This document shows positions 38,099-46,743 of a DNA stretch of 64,000 bases, one piece after another (the first letter of the stretch is position 1; every line of letters starts with the position of its first letter). This DNA is from Agrobacterium tumefaciens (GTDB lineage Bacteria > Pseudomonadota > Alphaproteobacteria > Rhizobiales > Rhizobiaceae), in assembly GCF_009649785.1 (NCBI RefSeq), contig NZ_WJOK01000028.1, positions 1 to 64,000 of the forward strand. The letters are read 5' to 3'. Both the position numbers and the translations under genes were made by a program. The notes beneath the pieces are model-generated. The model made no database searches. It was not told where the DNA came from and saw only the letters and a program-made list of their open reading frames with translations.

Positions 38099-39451
38099 TC
38101 AGGCGCGTGCGGCCGCAACCTTGTCCAGTCCCCGCTTAACGCCGGCGAACAGCTCATCAAGCTGCTCGGCCGTGATGATCAGCGGTGGGCAGAAGCAGAT
38201 CGATTCGCCGATCGGGCGAGTGATAACGCCCTCATCCTCAATGCCGGCGGCAATGGCGAGCGTCGCATCGCCCGGCTTCGTACCTTCCCACGGCTTTATC
38301 TCCAGCGCGCCAAGAAGACCGACGCCGCGCGAGGAATGCACCAGCGGATGGTCGGAAAGCGCTTTCAGATGATCGAGGAACTTGCGTTCCAGCCTCGCGA
38401 CATTGCCGACCAGATCGCGCTCCTGAATGATCTTCAGGTTTTCGAGACCGACGGCCGTCGCGACCGGGTGGCCGGAGGCGGTATAACCATGACCGAAGGA
38501 GCCGATCCGGTCGGATTCGTCTGCGATCGGCTGGTAGAAACCGTCATTCATGATGATCGCCGACAGCGGCATGTAGGATGAGGATATCTGCTTGGAAACA
38601 ACAAGCACATCCGGCTTGATGCTGTAGGTCTCGCAGGCAAACATCTTGCCGGTGCGGCCGAACCCGCAGATGACCTCGTCCACGACAAGCAGAATGTCGT
38701 ATTTCTTCAGGATCGCCTGCACACCTTCCCAATAACCTTCAGGCGGCAGAAGAACCCCGCCGGCACCCATCACCGGCTCACCCCAGAAGGCGGCGACGGT
38801 TTCCGGGCCTTCGCTGAGGATCAGATCTTCGAGTTCCTTCAGAATACGCGCGGTAAAATCCGCCTCGCTTTCACCTTGCTTGCCGAAGTGCACATAGGAG
38901 GGGCAGGCCGTATGCAGCATGCGGTCCAGCGGCAGGTCGAAGCTTTCATGGTTGCGCGGCAGGCCGGTAATCGAGGCAGAGGCAATTGTCACGCCATGAT
39001 AACCCTTGATGCGGCCAATGATCTTCTTCTTGTCCTTTTTGCCCAGCGCATTGGAGCGATACCACACCATCTTGGCAACGAGATCGTTCGCCTCCGATCC
39101 CGAAGACGTGAAATGAACCTTCGACATCGGCACTGGTGCAAGTTCGATCAGCAACTCGGCAAGGTCGACCGACGGGCCGTGCGTCTTGTAGGAGAAGGTG
39201 TGGTAATAGGGCAGCTTCTGCATCTGCTTCGTCGCAGCGTCCACCAGTCGCTGTTCACCGAAGCCAAGCGCCACAGACCAAAGCCCTGCCATCGCCTCGA
39301 TATAACGCTTGCCGCTGCTGTCGGTCACATAGATGCCTTCACCACTTTCGATGACCAGACCACCGGTCTTTTCGAATTTACGCAGATTGACGTTTGGATG
39401 CATCTGGTAGGCGATATCGCGTGCCTCGACGGAATTCGGCAGAATGGTCAT
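38099..39451 (-). CDS. Class III PLP-dependent aminotransferase
   Basis: A 450-residue omega-transaminase. Features: MAGLWSVALGFGEQRLVDAA, the cofactor phosphate loop FTSSGSEANDLVAKMVWYR, GRIKGYHGVT, the Asp that contacts the PLP ring in LLVVDEVICGFGRTGKMFACE, and the Schiff-base Lys in DVLVVSKQISSSYMPLSAIIM. The closest general types are pyruvate-dependent amine or polyamine aminotransferases; the exact amine donor is not readable from sequence. It lies 38 bases downstream of an SDR gene on the same strand, suggesting one transcript. Confidence 0.85.
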   Translation of the reverse strand: MTILPNSVEARDIAYQMHPNVNLRKFEKTGGLVIESGEGIYVTDSSGKRYIEAMAGLWSVALGFGEQRLVDAATKQMQKLPYYHTFSYKTHGPSVDLAELLIELAPVPMSKVHFTSSGSEANDLVAKMVWYRSNALGKKDKKKIIGRIKGYHGVTIASASITGLPRNHESFDLPLDRMLHTACPSYVHFGKQGESEADFTARILKELEDLILSEGPETVAAFWGEPVMGAGGVLLPPEGYWEGVQAILKKYDILLVVDEVICGFGRTGKMFACETYSIKPDVLVVSKQISSSYMPLSAIIMNDGFYQPIADESDRIGSFGHGYTASGHPVATAVGLENLKIIQERDLVGNVARLERKFLDHLKALSDHPLVHSSRGVGLLGALEIKPWEGTKPGDATLAIAAGIEDEGVITRPIGESICFCPPLIITAEQLDELFAGVKRGLDKVAAARA

Positions 39452-39489
39452 GGGATAAAGGCTCCGTTTCGGTTGGATGGGCTGAAGCG

Positions 39490-40224
39490 TCAGACGTGCT
39501 GGCCGCCATTGATGAGAATTTCTGCGCCGTTGATGTAGCTCGACTGCTCCGAGCAGAGGAAATAGATGGTCTGCGCCACCTCCGCCGTGGTGCCGAGCCG
39601 CCCGAGCGGGACCTGCGCCTCCACGAGTTCAGCGGTTCCGGGTGAAAGTATGGCGGTGTTGATTTCGCCGGGCGCTATGGCATTGGCGCGCACGCCGCGC
39701 GGGCCGAATTCATGCGCCAGCTCCCGTGTCAGAGCCGCAAGTCCCGCCTTCGATGCGGCATAGGCGACGCCCGCGAAAGGGTGCACCCGCGAGCCCACAA
39801 TGGAGGTAACGTTGACGATGCAGCCTTTTGCCGCCTCCAGTTCCGGCAAAAGCGCACGGGCAAGAAGCGCCGTCGAGACGAGATTGACGTTGAGCACCCG
39901 CGTCCAGATCTCCGCCGTTGTGTCGGCAACGCCAAGGCGGCTACCGCCTTCGCCCTTCGGCGAGATTCCGGCATTGTTGACGAGTGCGGCCAGCTTTCCT
40001 TCCGGCAGGCGCGAGCGCACCTCGTCGGCCAGATCGTCGATGCGGGACAGGTCCTCCAGATCGGCCTGGATATGGCTTTCGCGCGCAGATGGCCAGCGGC
40101 ATTCCTCCGAAAAGGGTTGTCGCGATACGGTCAGGATTCTCCAGCCTTTTTCCTGAAAAAGCTTGACGGTGGCATGCCCTATTCCGCGGCTCGCACCAGT
40201 CAAAAGCATAAAAGGAACAGCCAT
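39490..40224 (-). CDS. SDR family oxidoreductase
   Basis: A 244-residue classical short-chain dehydrogenase. The start at 40224 follows AAAGGAG. NAD(P) motif TGASRGIGHATVKLF, NNAGIS (residues about 86-91), active site Ser in VNVTSIVGSRV and Tyr/Lys in VAYAASKAGLAALT; the C-terminus carries QTIYFLCSEQSSYINGAEILINGGQHV. Substrate unknown. It heads the unit with the aminotransferase and is divergent from celD, next to the cellulose locus. Confidence 0.88.
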   Translation of the reverse strand: MAVPFMLLTGASRGIGHATVKLFQEKGWRILTVSRQPFSEECRWPSARESHIQADLEDLSRIDDLADEVRSRLPEGKLAALVNNAGISPKGEGGSRLGVADTTAEIWTRVLNVNLVSTALLARALLPELEAAKGCIVNVTSIVGSRVHPFAGVAYAASKAGLAALTRELAHEFGPRGVRANAIAPGEINTAILSPGTAELVEAQVPLGRLGTTAEVAQTIYFLCSEQSSYINGAEILINGGQHV

Positions 40225-40456
40225 GAAAGAACTCCTTTGCCATGCGAACGTTGAGCCGGCCGCGCATTCAGCCCGCATGTTAGAGTGCTGCGACCCGCTG
40301 ACAAGGGCTATTTTGTCGCGGTGCACGAATGGTTGCCGCGTTACGGGCTAATCCCATTTGATATAGGCCTTTCACCCGAAGGGAATATTTGAAGCCGGCC
40401 ATTTGCTCATAAAATGCAATCTCCCGAATCTGTGATCCGTATTGGGAGGGGGACGA

Positions 40457-42103
40457 ATGCGTATCGACATCATCGACACCGACGCAGGCTTCGAGGCTAT
40501 CCGGCAAAACTGGGAAACGGTGTTCATGGCCGATCCCCATTCCCGACACTTCCTGTCCTGGGGCTGGCTGCGGGATTACATGCCGCGCCGCAAGCGCTGG
40601 TTCATCCTGGCGCTCAGGGAACGTCCCGAAGGCTCGCCCTATGTGGCATTTTTTCCGCTGCGCATCGTCACCGAACCAGACAAGAAAACCGGCCGCTTCC
40701 ACGACAGCATAGTCATGGCTGGCAATGCCGCGGCGGATTACACCGGCTTCATCACTCTGCCGGAATATGAAAATAACGCGGTTGCCGGTTTCTGTTCCTA
40801 TATTCGGCAGCAGAACTGGACCGAACTCAAGCTTGACTATCTTTCCGGCCCACCGGAGCGGCGCGACGCGATGATCCGCGCGCTTCAGGGGCCGCTCGTC
40901 ATGTTTCGCGACAACATGCCGACCAACCCCTATAACATCAACAATTGCATCTGCCCGGTCGTGGCCCTGCCGGACACGTTCGACTCCTATCTCGACAGCC
41001 ATATGAGCAGCCAGTCCCGGCAAAAGCTCCGGCGCTTCATGAGGAAGGTGGAAGGCGGTGACGAATACCGCATCACCTTCGCAACGAAAGAAACAATCAA
41101 GCGGGACATGGGCATCCTGTTCGATTTCTGGCGCATCCGCTGGGCGCCGCACAAGGGCAAGGAGCGCACCGAACTGTTGATCGGCGCAACACGGCAAATG
41201 CTGATGGATGTGTATATACGCGGCGATCTGGAAGTACCGGTCCTGTGGTTCGGCGACCAGCCGCTCGGCGCGCTTGCCAATATCATCGACCGGCAGAAAA
41301 AATCGGTATTGTTCTACATTACCGGTCGTGACGAGAACTGGAAGACCCCCTCACCCGGCCTCGTGCTGCACGGACACTGCATCCGCAGGGCGATCGAACA
41401 GGGTTTCAAGACTTATGATTTCCTGCGAGGCAACGAGCCGTACAAATATTTCTTCGGCCCGGAGGAGCACAAGCTCAGCTGCACGCTGTTCCGCACCCGC
41501 TCAGGCGACAATCTCGGCGGCAAGCTCCACCCGCGCAGCATACGCTTCGTCTACGAAGAGGGCCTCAAACTTTACAAGACGGGCAAGAAGGCGGCCGCCA
41601 ACATCGCCTTTTCCCAGGTACTGGCAGCCGCGCCCGATCACCTTGGCGCACAATTCGGGCTGGCCAATCTGACCTTCGACCGCGGTGAATTCCGCGAAGC
41701 GGAAATCGCTTTCCTCGGTCTCCTCGGCAGCGGTCAGGACCCGGTTCTGCTGTGGATGCGCATAGGCGAAGCGCGGTTGGCGCAACGGCAATATCATGAG
41801 GCGTCCGAAGCATTCCGTCAGGTGACCAATCGCGCCCCCTTCCACCGCGAGGCGCTCTACAAATGCGCCGTGGCGCTGATTGCGGCCGAAAGAACGATGG
41901 AAGGCGCCGAAATCCTCGACAGATTGCAGCATTACCATTCTGACGACGCTACGCATCTGGAATATGCCGAAAAGGCGCGCGCAGCCCTTGCCCGGCTGGA
42001 ACTGGGAAAGGCCAGGATTCCGCTGCCTGCCGATGTCATCACGCTGAGCGCCAGGCCAAAATCGACGGGCAAGCGCTGGCGTCCGCCAAAGGTTTTGCAT
42101 TGA
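40457..42103 (+). CDS. celD: Cellulose biosynthesis protein CelD / BcsL, GNAT-type acyltransferase with TPR tail
   Basis: A 548-residue protein; the start at 40457 follows GGGAGGGGG. Residues up to about 370 form a CelD/BcsL-type GNAT acyltransferase domain (HMSSQSRQKLRRFMRKVEGG, ITGRDENWKTPSPGLVLHGHCIRRAIEQGFKTYDFLRGNEPYKYFFGP). The rest is a TPR-like helical region (AANIAFSQVLAAAPDHLGAQFGLANLTFDRGEFREAEIAFLGLL, HREALYKCAVALIAAERTMEGAEIL). In A. tumefaciens celD and celE are needed for cellulose fibrils. A soluble protein without signal peptide is seen, so action in the cytoplasm is likely. Followed by celE after about 60 bases. Confidence 0.85.
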   Translation: MRIDIIDTDAGFEAIRQNWETVFMADPHSRHFLSWGWLRDYMPRRKRWFILALRERPEGSPYVAFFPLRIVTEPDKKTGRFHDSIVMAGNAAADYTGFITLPEYENNAVAGFCSYIRQQNWTELKLDYLSGPPERRDAMIRALQGPLVMFRDNMPTNPYNINNCICPVVALPDTFDSYLDSHMSSQSRQKLRRFMRKVEGGDEYRITFATKETIKRDMGILFDFWRIRWAPHKGKERTELLIGATRQMLMDVYIRGDLEVPVLWFGDQPLGALANIIDRQKKSVLFYITGRDENWKTPSPGLVLHGHCIRRAIEQGFKTYDFLRGNEPYKYFFGPEEHKLSCTLFRTRSGDNLGGKLHPRSIRFVYEEGLKLYKTGKKAAANIAFSQVLAAAPDHLGAQFGLANLTFDRGEFREAEIAFLGLLGSGQDPVLLWMRIGEARLAQRQYHEASEAFRQVTNRAPFHREALYKCAVALIAAERTMEGAEILDRLQHYHSDDATHLEYAEKARAALARLELGKARIPLPADVITLSARPKSTGKRWRPPKVLH

Positions 42104-42163
42104 ACGTAATGACCTGTAAGTTGCGGCAGAAAAAATCGGCCGGACGACTTGCAAGGGTTTTTT

Positions 42164-43318
42164 ATGTTTCTGACCAACAAGGATATGCTCGACCTCATCG
42201 AGCTGCGCCATGATCTGCACCGCCATCCGGAAATTTCCGGCGAGGAGAAGGAAACAGCGCGGCGTATTCGCGATTTCCTTGAGCAGGCAAAACCGGATCG
42301 GATGTTCACCGATCTGGGTGGTCATGGCGTGGCAGCGGTCTATGACAGCGGCAAAAGCGGTCCGGTAGTCCTCATCCGCTCGGAACTCGACGCTCTGCCC
42401 ATTCAGGAAAAAACCGACGCCGCATACAGCTCCGGCACAGACGGTAAAGGCCATCTTTGCGGCCATGACGGTCATTCCACCATTCTGACGGCGCTTGCAC
42501 TCGGACTTTCCAGAAATCGCCCGGAAACCGGCAGCGTCGTACTGCTCTACCAACCGGCAGAAGAGACAGGTGCGGGCGCGGCCGCCGTCATCGCCGATCC
42601 GCGCTTTGGCGAGATGAAGCCGGATTATTCCTTTTCTCTTCACAATCTTCCAGGCCTGCCATTCGGCCATGTCAGCGTGGTGGAAGGGCCGGTCAACTGC
42701 GCATCACGCGGCATCAAAATCCGCTTCTCCGGCAAGACCGCGCACGCTTCCTCACCGGAGCATGGCGTCTCGCCGATGCGGGCGATATCTGAGTTGATGC
42801 CGGCTTTGAACGATCTCGGCTCCGGCTTTCCACCGCAACCCGATTTTTCGATGGTGACAATCACCCATGCCGTGATGGGTGAAGCCTCCTTCGGCATTTC
42901 TCCGGCAGACGCGGAAATCTGGGCGACGCTCCGGACGCTGACAGACGACCGAATGGAAAAACTCTGCGCAGATGCGGAAGCGCTGGCAAAAAAGGTGGCC
43001 GAAGAACAGAAACTGACACTCGATATCGCCTATGACGATATTTTCCTGCATTGCGAAAATGCGCCGGAAGCCGTCGACCATATCCTGCGGGCGCTGACTG
43101 CGGAGAAAATTTCCCACGGGTCGGAAGGTTTGCCTATGCGGGCGTCCGAGGATTTCGGAAGGTTCCGCGCCGTCTCGTCATCGGCCATGTTCTTTTTGGG
43201 CGCAGGCAAGGACTATCCCAACCTGCACAATCCCGATTACGACTTTCCGGATGGGCTGATCGATATCGGCGCACGCATCTTCATGCGCATCATCCGCAAC
43301 CTTACCGACGCGGGGTGA
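42164..43318 (+). CDS. celE: M20-family amidohydrolase, CelE / BcsM-like
   Basis: A 384-residue M20D peptidase-type metal hydrolase starting at 42164 (MFLTNKDMLDLIELRHDLHRHPEISGEE). Metal-binding segments: CGHDGHSTILTALALGL and QPAEETGAGAAAVIADPRF, then a dimerisation domain and SLHNLPGLPFGHV; a late MRASEDFGRF provides further ligands. Such enzymes remove acyl groups from amides. Position right after celD within the cellulose locus fits CelE of A. tumefaciens and BcsM of rhizobial-type cellulose operons; what it hydrolyses in cellulose synthesis is not established. Confidence 0.82.
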   Translation: MFLTNKDMLDLIELRHDLHRHPEISGEEKETARRIRDFLEQAKPDRMFTDLGGHGVAAVYDSGKSGPVVLIRSELDALPIQEKTDAAYSSGTDGKGHLCGHDGHSTILTALALGLSRNRPETGSVVLLYQPAEETGAGAAAVIADPRFGEMKPDYSFSLHNLPGLPFGHVSVVEGPVNCASRGIKIRFSGKTAHASSPEHGVSPMRAISELMPALNDLGSGFPPQPDFSMVTITHAVMGEASFGISPADAEIWATLRTLTDDRMEKLCADAEALAKKVAEEQKLTLDIAYDDIFLHCENAPEAVDHILRALTAEKISHGSEGLPMRASEDFGRFRAVSSSAMFFLGAGKDYPNLHNPDYDFPDGLIDIGARIFMRIIRNLTDAG

Positions 43319-43348
43319 GCAGCGGCAGCCCGTTGCCGCCCAAAGCCA

Positions 43349-45691
43349 TCATCCGCCCTGGGGCCCTCTGCTCGGCCGGGCGGCACGGACCGCTGCCAGT
43401 CCCCTGATGCCCTCCTTGTCGCCAATGGACGTCAGACTTTCGAAAATCTGCGCAGCATCGGCGTAGCGGTTCATGGCAAGATAGGAATAACCGCGCAATA
43501 CCATGAGATCGGTACGCTCATCGGCAAGCCGCGCCCGCTGATCAAGCAGGAGAAGCGTTTCCGCATAACGTTTAGACTGGAAGGCGGAAACCGCCCTGTC
43601 GGCCAGGATTGAAACCTGCAACTCAGTCGCGCGCGGACGGTCCATGCGCGATTTCGTCGCCGAGACAGCGGCATGGTCCGTCAGCCCCATGCGCAGATAG
43701 GCAAGGCTCTGGCCATAGGCCGCATCGCTTTTAACAGTCGACTGGCCGCCGGCAATGGCGGATTCGAAAAACTTCAGGGCTTCCGCCGGCCGGTTGGTCT
43801 CCATCAGGCACCAGCCGAGATCAAGCGCCTGCTGTGCGGGCAGGCGCTGGGGATCGGGATAGACCGCGCAGGAGCGTGGACGTGACGAGGCACTTACGGT
43901 CCTCTGCGTCTGCGCTGGCAGACGCGCCTGCTTGCGCGAAGGTTCCGGAGCCGGCTGCTGGACAGACGGCTGGCTATAAGCCACCACTGTCTCAGGCTGC
44001 GGCGCATAGGGCGCGGGTGCCGTTGTCTGGGAAGCTGTGGCGACAGGCGGTGCGGTGACGGGCGCTATCTGCTGCGCGGACTGGTCCACCATACGTGCCG
44101 TTCCCACATCAGCGATGCGTTGCGAGCGGCTTGCCCATTGCTGTTGTATGCTGCGCAGACCGGCAAGATTGCGCAGATCGTGATAGCTGACTGCCATGCC
44201 ATAGGCCGACGGTTCGTCATCGGCTTTCCAGCCAAGTGCTGTGCTGAACCATTGCAAGGCGAGCGGCGTCTGCCGGAAAGCAAGCGAATACCAGCCGAAC
44301 TGCTGCGCGGTCGCCGCATCCTTGCGAGTTATTGTTTCAGCGGCGATGCGCTGCAGCACATCCGGCGGCAGGACCACAGGCGGCTCAAGCGCCAGAAGAT
44401 TGGCTGTCGCGGCAAGATAGGTCGCAAGCCCGTCGTCCGAAGCGGTGCGCCACTTATACATGACCTCCTCAGCTTCACGTGGCTCGTTGCGGTCGATCAG
44501 CGCCAGCGCCAACCCCTGCGATGCAGACGCGCTGTCTTCCTCTTCCCGCGCTTTGCGAAACCACTTTTCCGCCTCCGCCATGTTCTTCTGGCGGATATTA
44601 TACCAGCCGAGCAACAAGGCATCGCTTGCAAGCTTGTCGGTCTCGGCAAGCCTTTCAAGCCGCATCAGATAGGCGGAAGGAACGGAAATTCCCTCCTTCT
44701 CCCCTGCCTTGGCCACGAACTGGCGGGCGAGATCGTTCTTGACCGGTTCGAATTCCAGCTGACCGTCTGCGTTGGGCTTTTCCTTGGCAAGCAAATCGCC
44801 GATCATCTCCGCCGGCAAAAGCGCGGACGCCTTCTGCACCGTGGCGAGCCTGTCGCTTGGCGTCGTGCAATTGTTGAGAATGTAGAGATAGGCGTCGCGC
44901 GCCCGTCCCATGCGGTCGGTATTGGCAAACGCATCGGCAACCCGCCACAGGACATCCACCTCGCTACAGGTCAGCAGGCCGGGATTGCTGGCGGCCGCGT
45001 CCACCACTGTCGAATATTGCTTGAGATCGGAAGCGTTGACGAGCCGCTGGCGAGCCTCGGCGAGGGAAAGCATGCCGGTCAGATTGTCGGGAGGCTGCCA
45101 GCCGGGTTCCGCCTGCTGGCGGTCGGCGATCGCCTTTCTGACCTCGGCGTAACGGCCGTCGCTATAAAGCTGCCACATGGCATCGAGCCGGGGATCGCCG
45201 TTAACGGGAATGGCGAGCGGATCGGCAGGCGGTGTCCAGTTCGGATAGAGCGTGCGCAGCCTCGCGATTTCAGCCTGAAGCCGCTGGGTATCGCCCTTGG
45301 CCGCGAAATAGCGCAGCGCGCTGAGATCGACCTCGGGCATGTCTGATGACGCCGGCTGGGTCTGGCGGGGTGCGGGCGCCTGCGCCATTTGGGGCTGCGA
45401 TATCTGTCCACCCGTCTGCGTCTGCGTAACCGGCGGTTGCGGATCAGTCGCCGGCACCGTTACCGCTGGCGTCACGGGTTGGGTTAGCTGCGCCATCTCG
45501 CGATTTTTAAGGAACGCGTTGATCTGGGCCGGATTGGCTGCCGCTGGAGAAACGCGCTGCGCCGCACGGTTGTCGCCAACCGCCGAAGTATGAATGTCCG
45601 ATACACGTCCGAGAATGGTGTCGCGCCAGTGGAAGGCGGCGAGCGCAATCAGAAGCAGGATGAGAGCCGAGGTGGACAGCGGTTTGTTCAT
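43349..45691 (-). CDS. bcsK: Cellulose locus TPR protein (BcsK-like), membrane anchored
   Basis: A 780-residue protein with an N-terminal signal anchor (LSTSALILLLIALAAFHW) followed by two Pro/Gln-rich linkers (about residues 55-120 and 545-610) and many TPR/Sel1-like helical repeats (AEKWFRKAREEEDSASASQGLALALIDR, RPAEALKFFESAIAGGQS, QSLAYLRMGLTDHAAVSATKS). It occupies the place of BcsC but is too short and lacks the C-terminal beta-barrel, which fits BcsK of the rhizobial-type locus. The ATG at 45691 overlaps the bcsZ stop by ATGA. A periplasmic scaffold role is inferred. Confidence 0.75.
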   Translation of the reverse strand: MNKPLSTSALILLLIALAAFHWRDTILGRVSDIHTSAVGDNRAAQRVSPAAANPAQINAFLKNREMAQLTQPVTPAVTVPATDPQPPVTQTQTGGQISQPQMAQAPAPRQTQPASSDMPEVDLSALRYFAAKGDTQRLQAEIARLRTLYPNWTPPADPLAIPVNGDPRLDAMWQLYSDGRYAEVRKAIADRQQAEPGWQPPDNLTGMLSLAEARQRLVNASDLKQYSTVVDAAASNPGLLTCSEVDVLWRVADAFANTDRMGRARDAYLYILNNCTTPSDRLATVQKASALLPAEMIGDLLAKEKPNADGQLEFEPVKNDLARQFVAKAGEKEGISVPSAYLMRLERLAETDKLASDALLLGWYNIRQKNMAEAEKWFRKAREEEDSASASQGLALALIDRNEPREAEEVMYKWRTASDDGLATYLAATANLLALEPPVVLPPDVLQRIAAETITRKDAATAQQFGWYSLAFRQTPLALQWFSTALGWKADDEPSAYGMAVSYHDLRNLAGLRSIQQQWASRSQRIADVGTARMVDQSAQQIAPVTAPPVATASQTTAPAPYAPQPETVVAYSQPSVQQPAPEPSRKQARLPAQTQRTVSASSRPRSCAVYPDPQRLPAQQALDLGWCLMETNRPAEALKFFESAIAGGQSTVKSDAAYGQSLAYLRMGLTDHAAVSATKSRMDRPRATELQVSILADRAVSAFQSKRYAETLLLLDQRARLADERTDLMVLRGYSYLAMNRYADAAQIFESLTSIGDKEGIRGLAAVRAARPSRGPQGG

Positions 45692-46743
45692 CGGCACTCC
45701 CCGTTATTCCTTGCCAGAAACGACAATGCCAGAAGATGCAATGTAGAAGGATAATAAAGCGTTGGCTGAAAGCCTTTCAGTTCGGCAGGCACAGCCGGGC
45801 CGCCGCCGGCGCAGGCCGCGAGCGCCGGAATGATGCGATAACCGGGATCCGACAGAACGTCCTTGACCGCGCCGCTCTTGAGATCGAAGGTTCCCGCAGC
45901 ACCGCTTTCCAGCGTCATGCCGTTTTTCAGGCGGTCAAGCAGCTCCGGCGAGCCCATTTTCGCCCTTGCAAGATAAAGCGGAATCCGCACTGCATTGTAA
46001 CCAAACTCGGGCGGAAACGCCGATGCCGGTTGCGGTTTCGTCTTCATCGACACCCAGTCGGCTGGCAGTTTCCTGTCGCTGAAAGCAAACGTACCGATCT
46101 GCGCCACGCCGTCGTCGGCGAGCGCCTTCCAGAGTGGCGATGGTGCGACGAGATTGAGGACCGGAAATGCTTCGAAAATCAGGTAGGAAGGATTGACCAC
46201 CGGGCCGTCGCCCCGGTCAACCTCGCCAAAGCCGCTGGCGGCGGGCAAAAGCAGCGTTCGCCCGCCGCGCTGAACGACAGTTTTCTTGAGGACGGCCGAT
46301 GCGATGGCCGCCGATGCCTCGGCATAGTCCTGCCGGTTCCACTGCGCGGCAGCCAGCGCCAGCGCGTAGGCAATCAGAATATCGCCATCCGTGGCATTGT
46401 TGATGTCAGTCACATGCGGTCTGGTGCGCGGATCCCATTTCCACGCTGAGAGACCGTCGTCGCGCACCAGGAGTTCCGTGCGGGTAAAACTCCATATCAG
46501 CTCGAAGTCGGCAATGTTCTCTGAAAGAACGGCAAGCCACATGCCGTAACCCTGGCCTTCGCTATGGCTGATATTGCCGTTACCGGTATCGATGATGCGC
46601 CCGCCGGGATCGAGAAACGCACTTTTATAAGCCGACCAGGCCTCAGGCGAGACAGATGCGGCGCGGGCAATCGAGATGCTTGAGATCAACGCCATCAGCG
46701 ACACGCAGAAAATGCCGGCAAGTCTAAAAATCCCACGCCTCAT
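45688..46743 (-). CDS. bcsZ: Endo-beta-1,4-glucanase, GH8 (BcsZ/CelC)
   Basis: A 351-residue secreted glycoside hydrolase family 8 enzyme with signal peptide (LAGIFCVSLMALISSISIARA). The catalytic acid Glu is in DTGNGNISHSEGQGYGMWLAV and the catalytic base Asp in NNATDGDILIAYALALAA; FDLIWSF-type helix, SAWKWDP and FPPEFGYNAVRIPLYLARA follow the family. It trims beta-1,4-glucan in the periplasm during cellulose synthesis. Both ends are coupled: ATGA overlap with bcsB and bcsK. In A. tumefaciens this gene is celC. Confidence 0.93.
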   Translation of the reverse strand: MRRGIFRLAGIFCVSLMALISSISIARAASVSPEAWSAYKSAFLDPGGRIIDTGNGNISHSEGQGYGMWLAVLSENIADFELIWSFTRTELLVRDDGLSAWKWDPRTRPHVTDINNATDGDILIAYALALAAAQWNRQDYAEASAAIASAVLKKTVVQRGGRTLLLPAASGFGEVDRGDGPVVNPSYLIFEAFPVLNLVAPSPLWKALADDGVAQIGTFAFSDRKLPADWVSMKTKPQPASAFPPEFGYNAVRIPLYLARAKMGSPELLDRLKNGMTLESGAAGTFDLKSGAVKDVLSDPGYRIIPALAACAGGGPAVPAELKGFQPTLYYPSTLHLLALSFLARNNGECR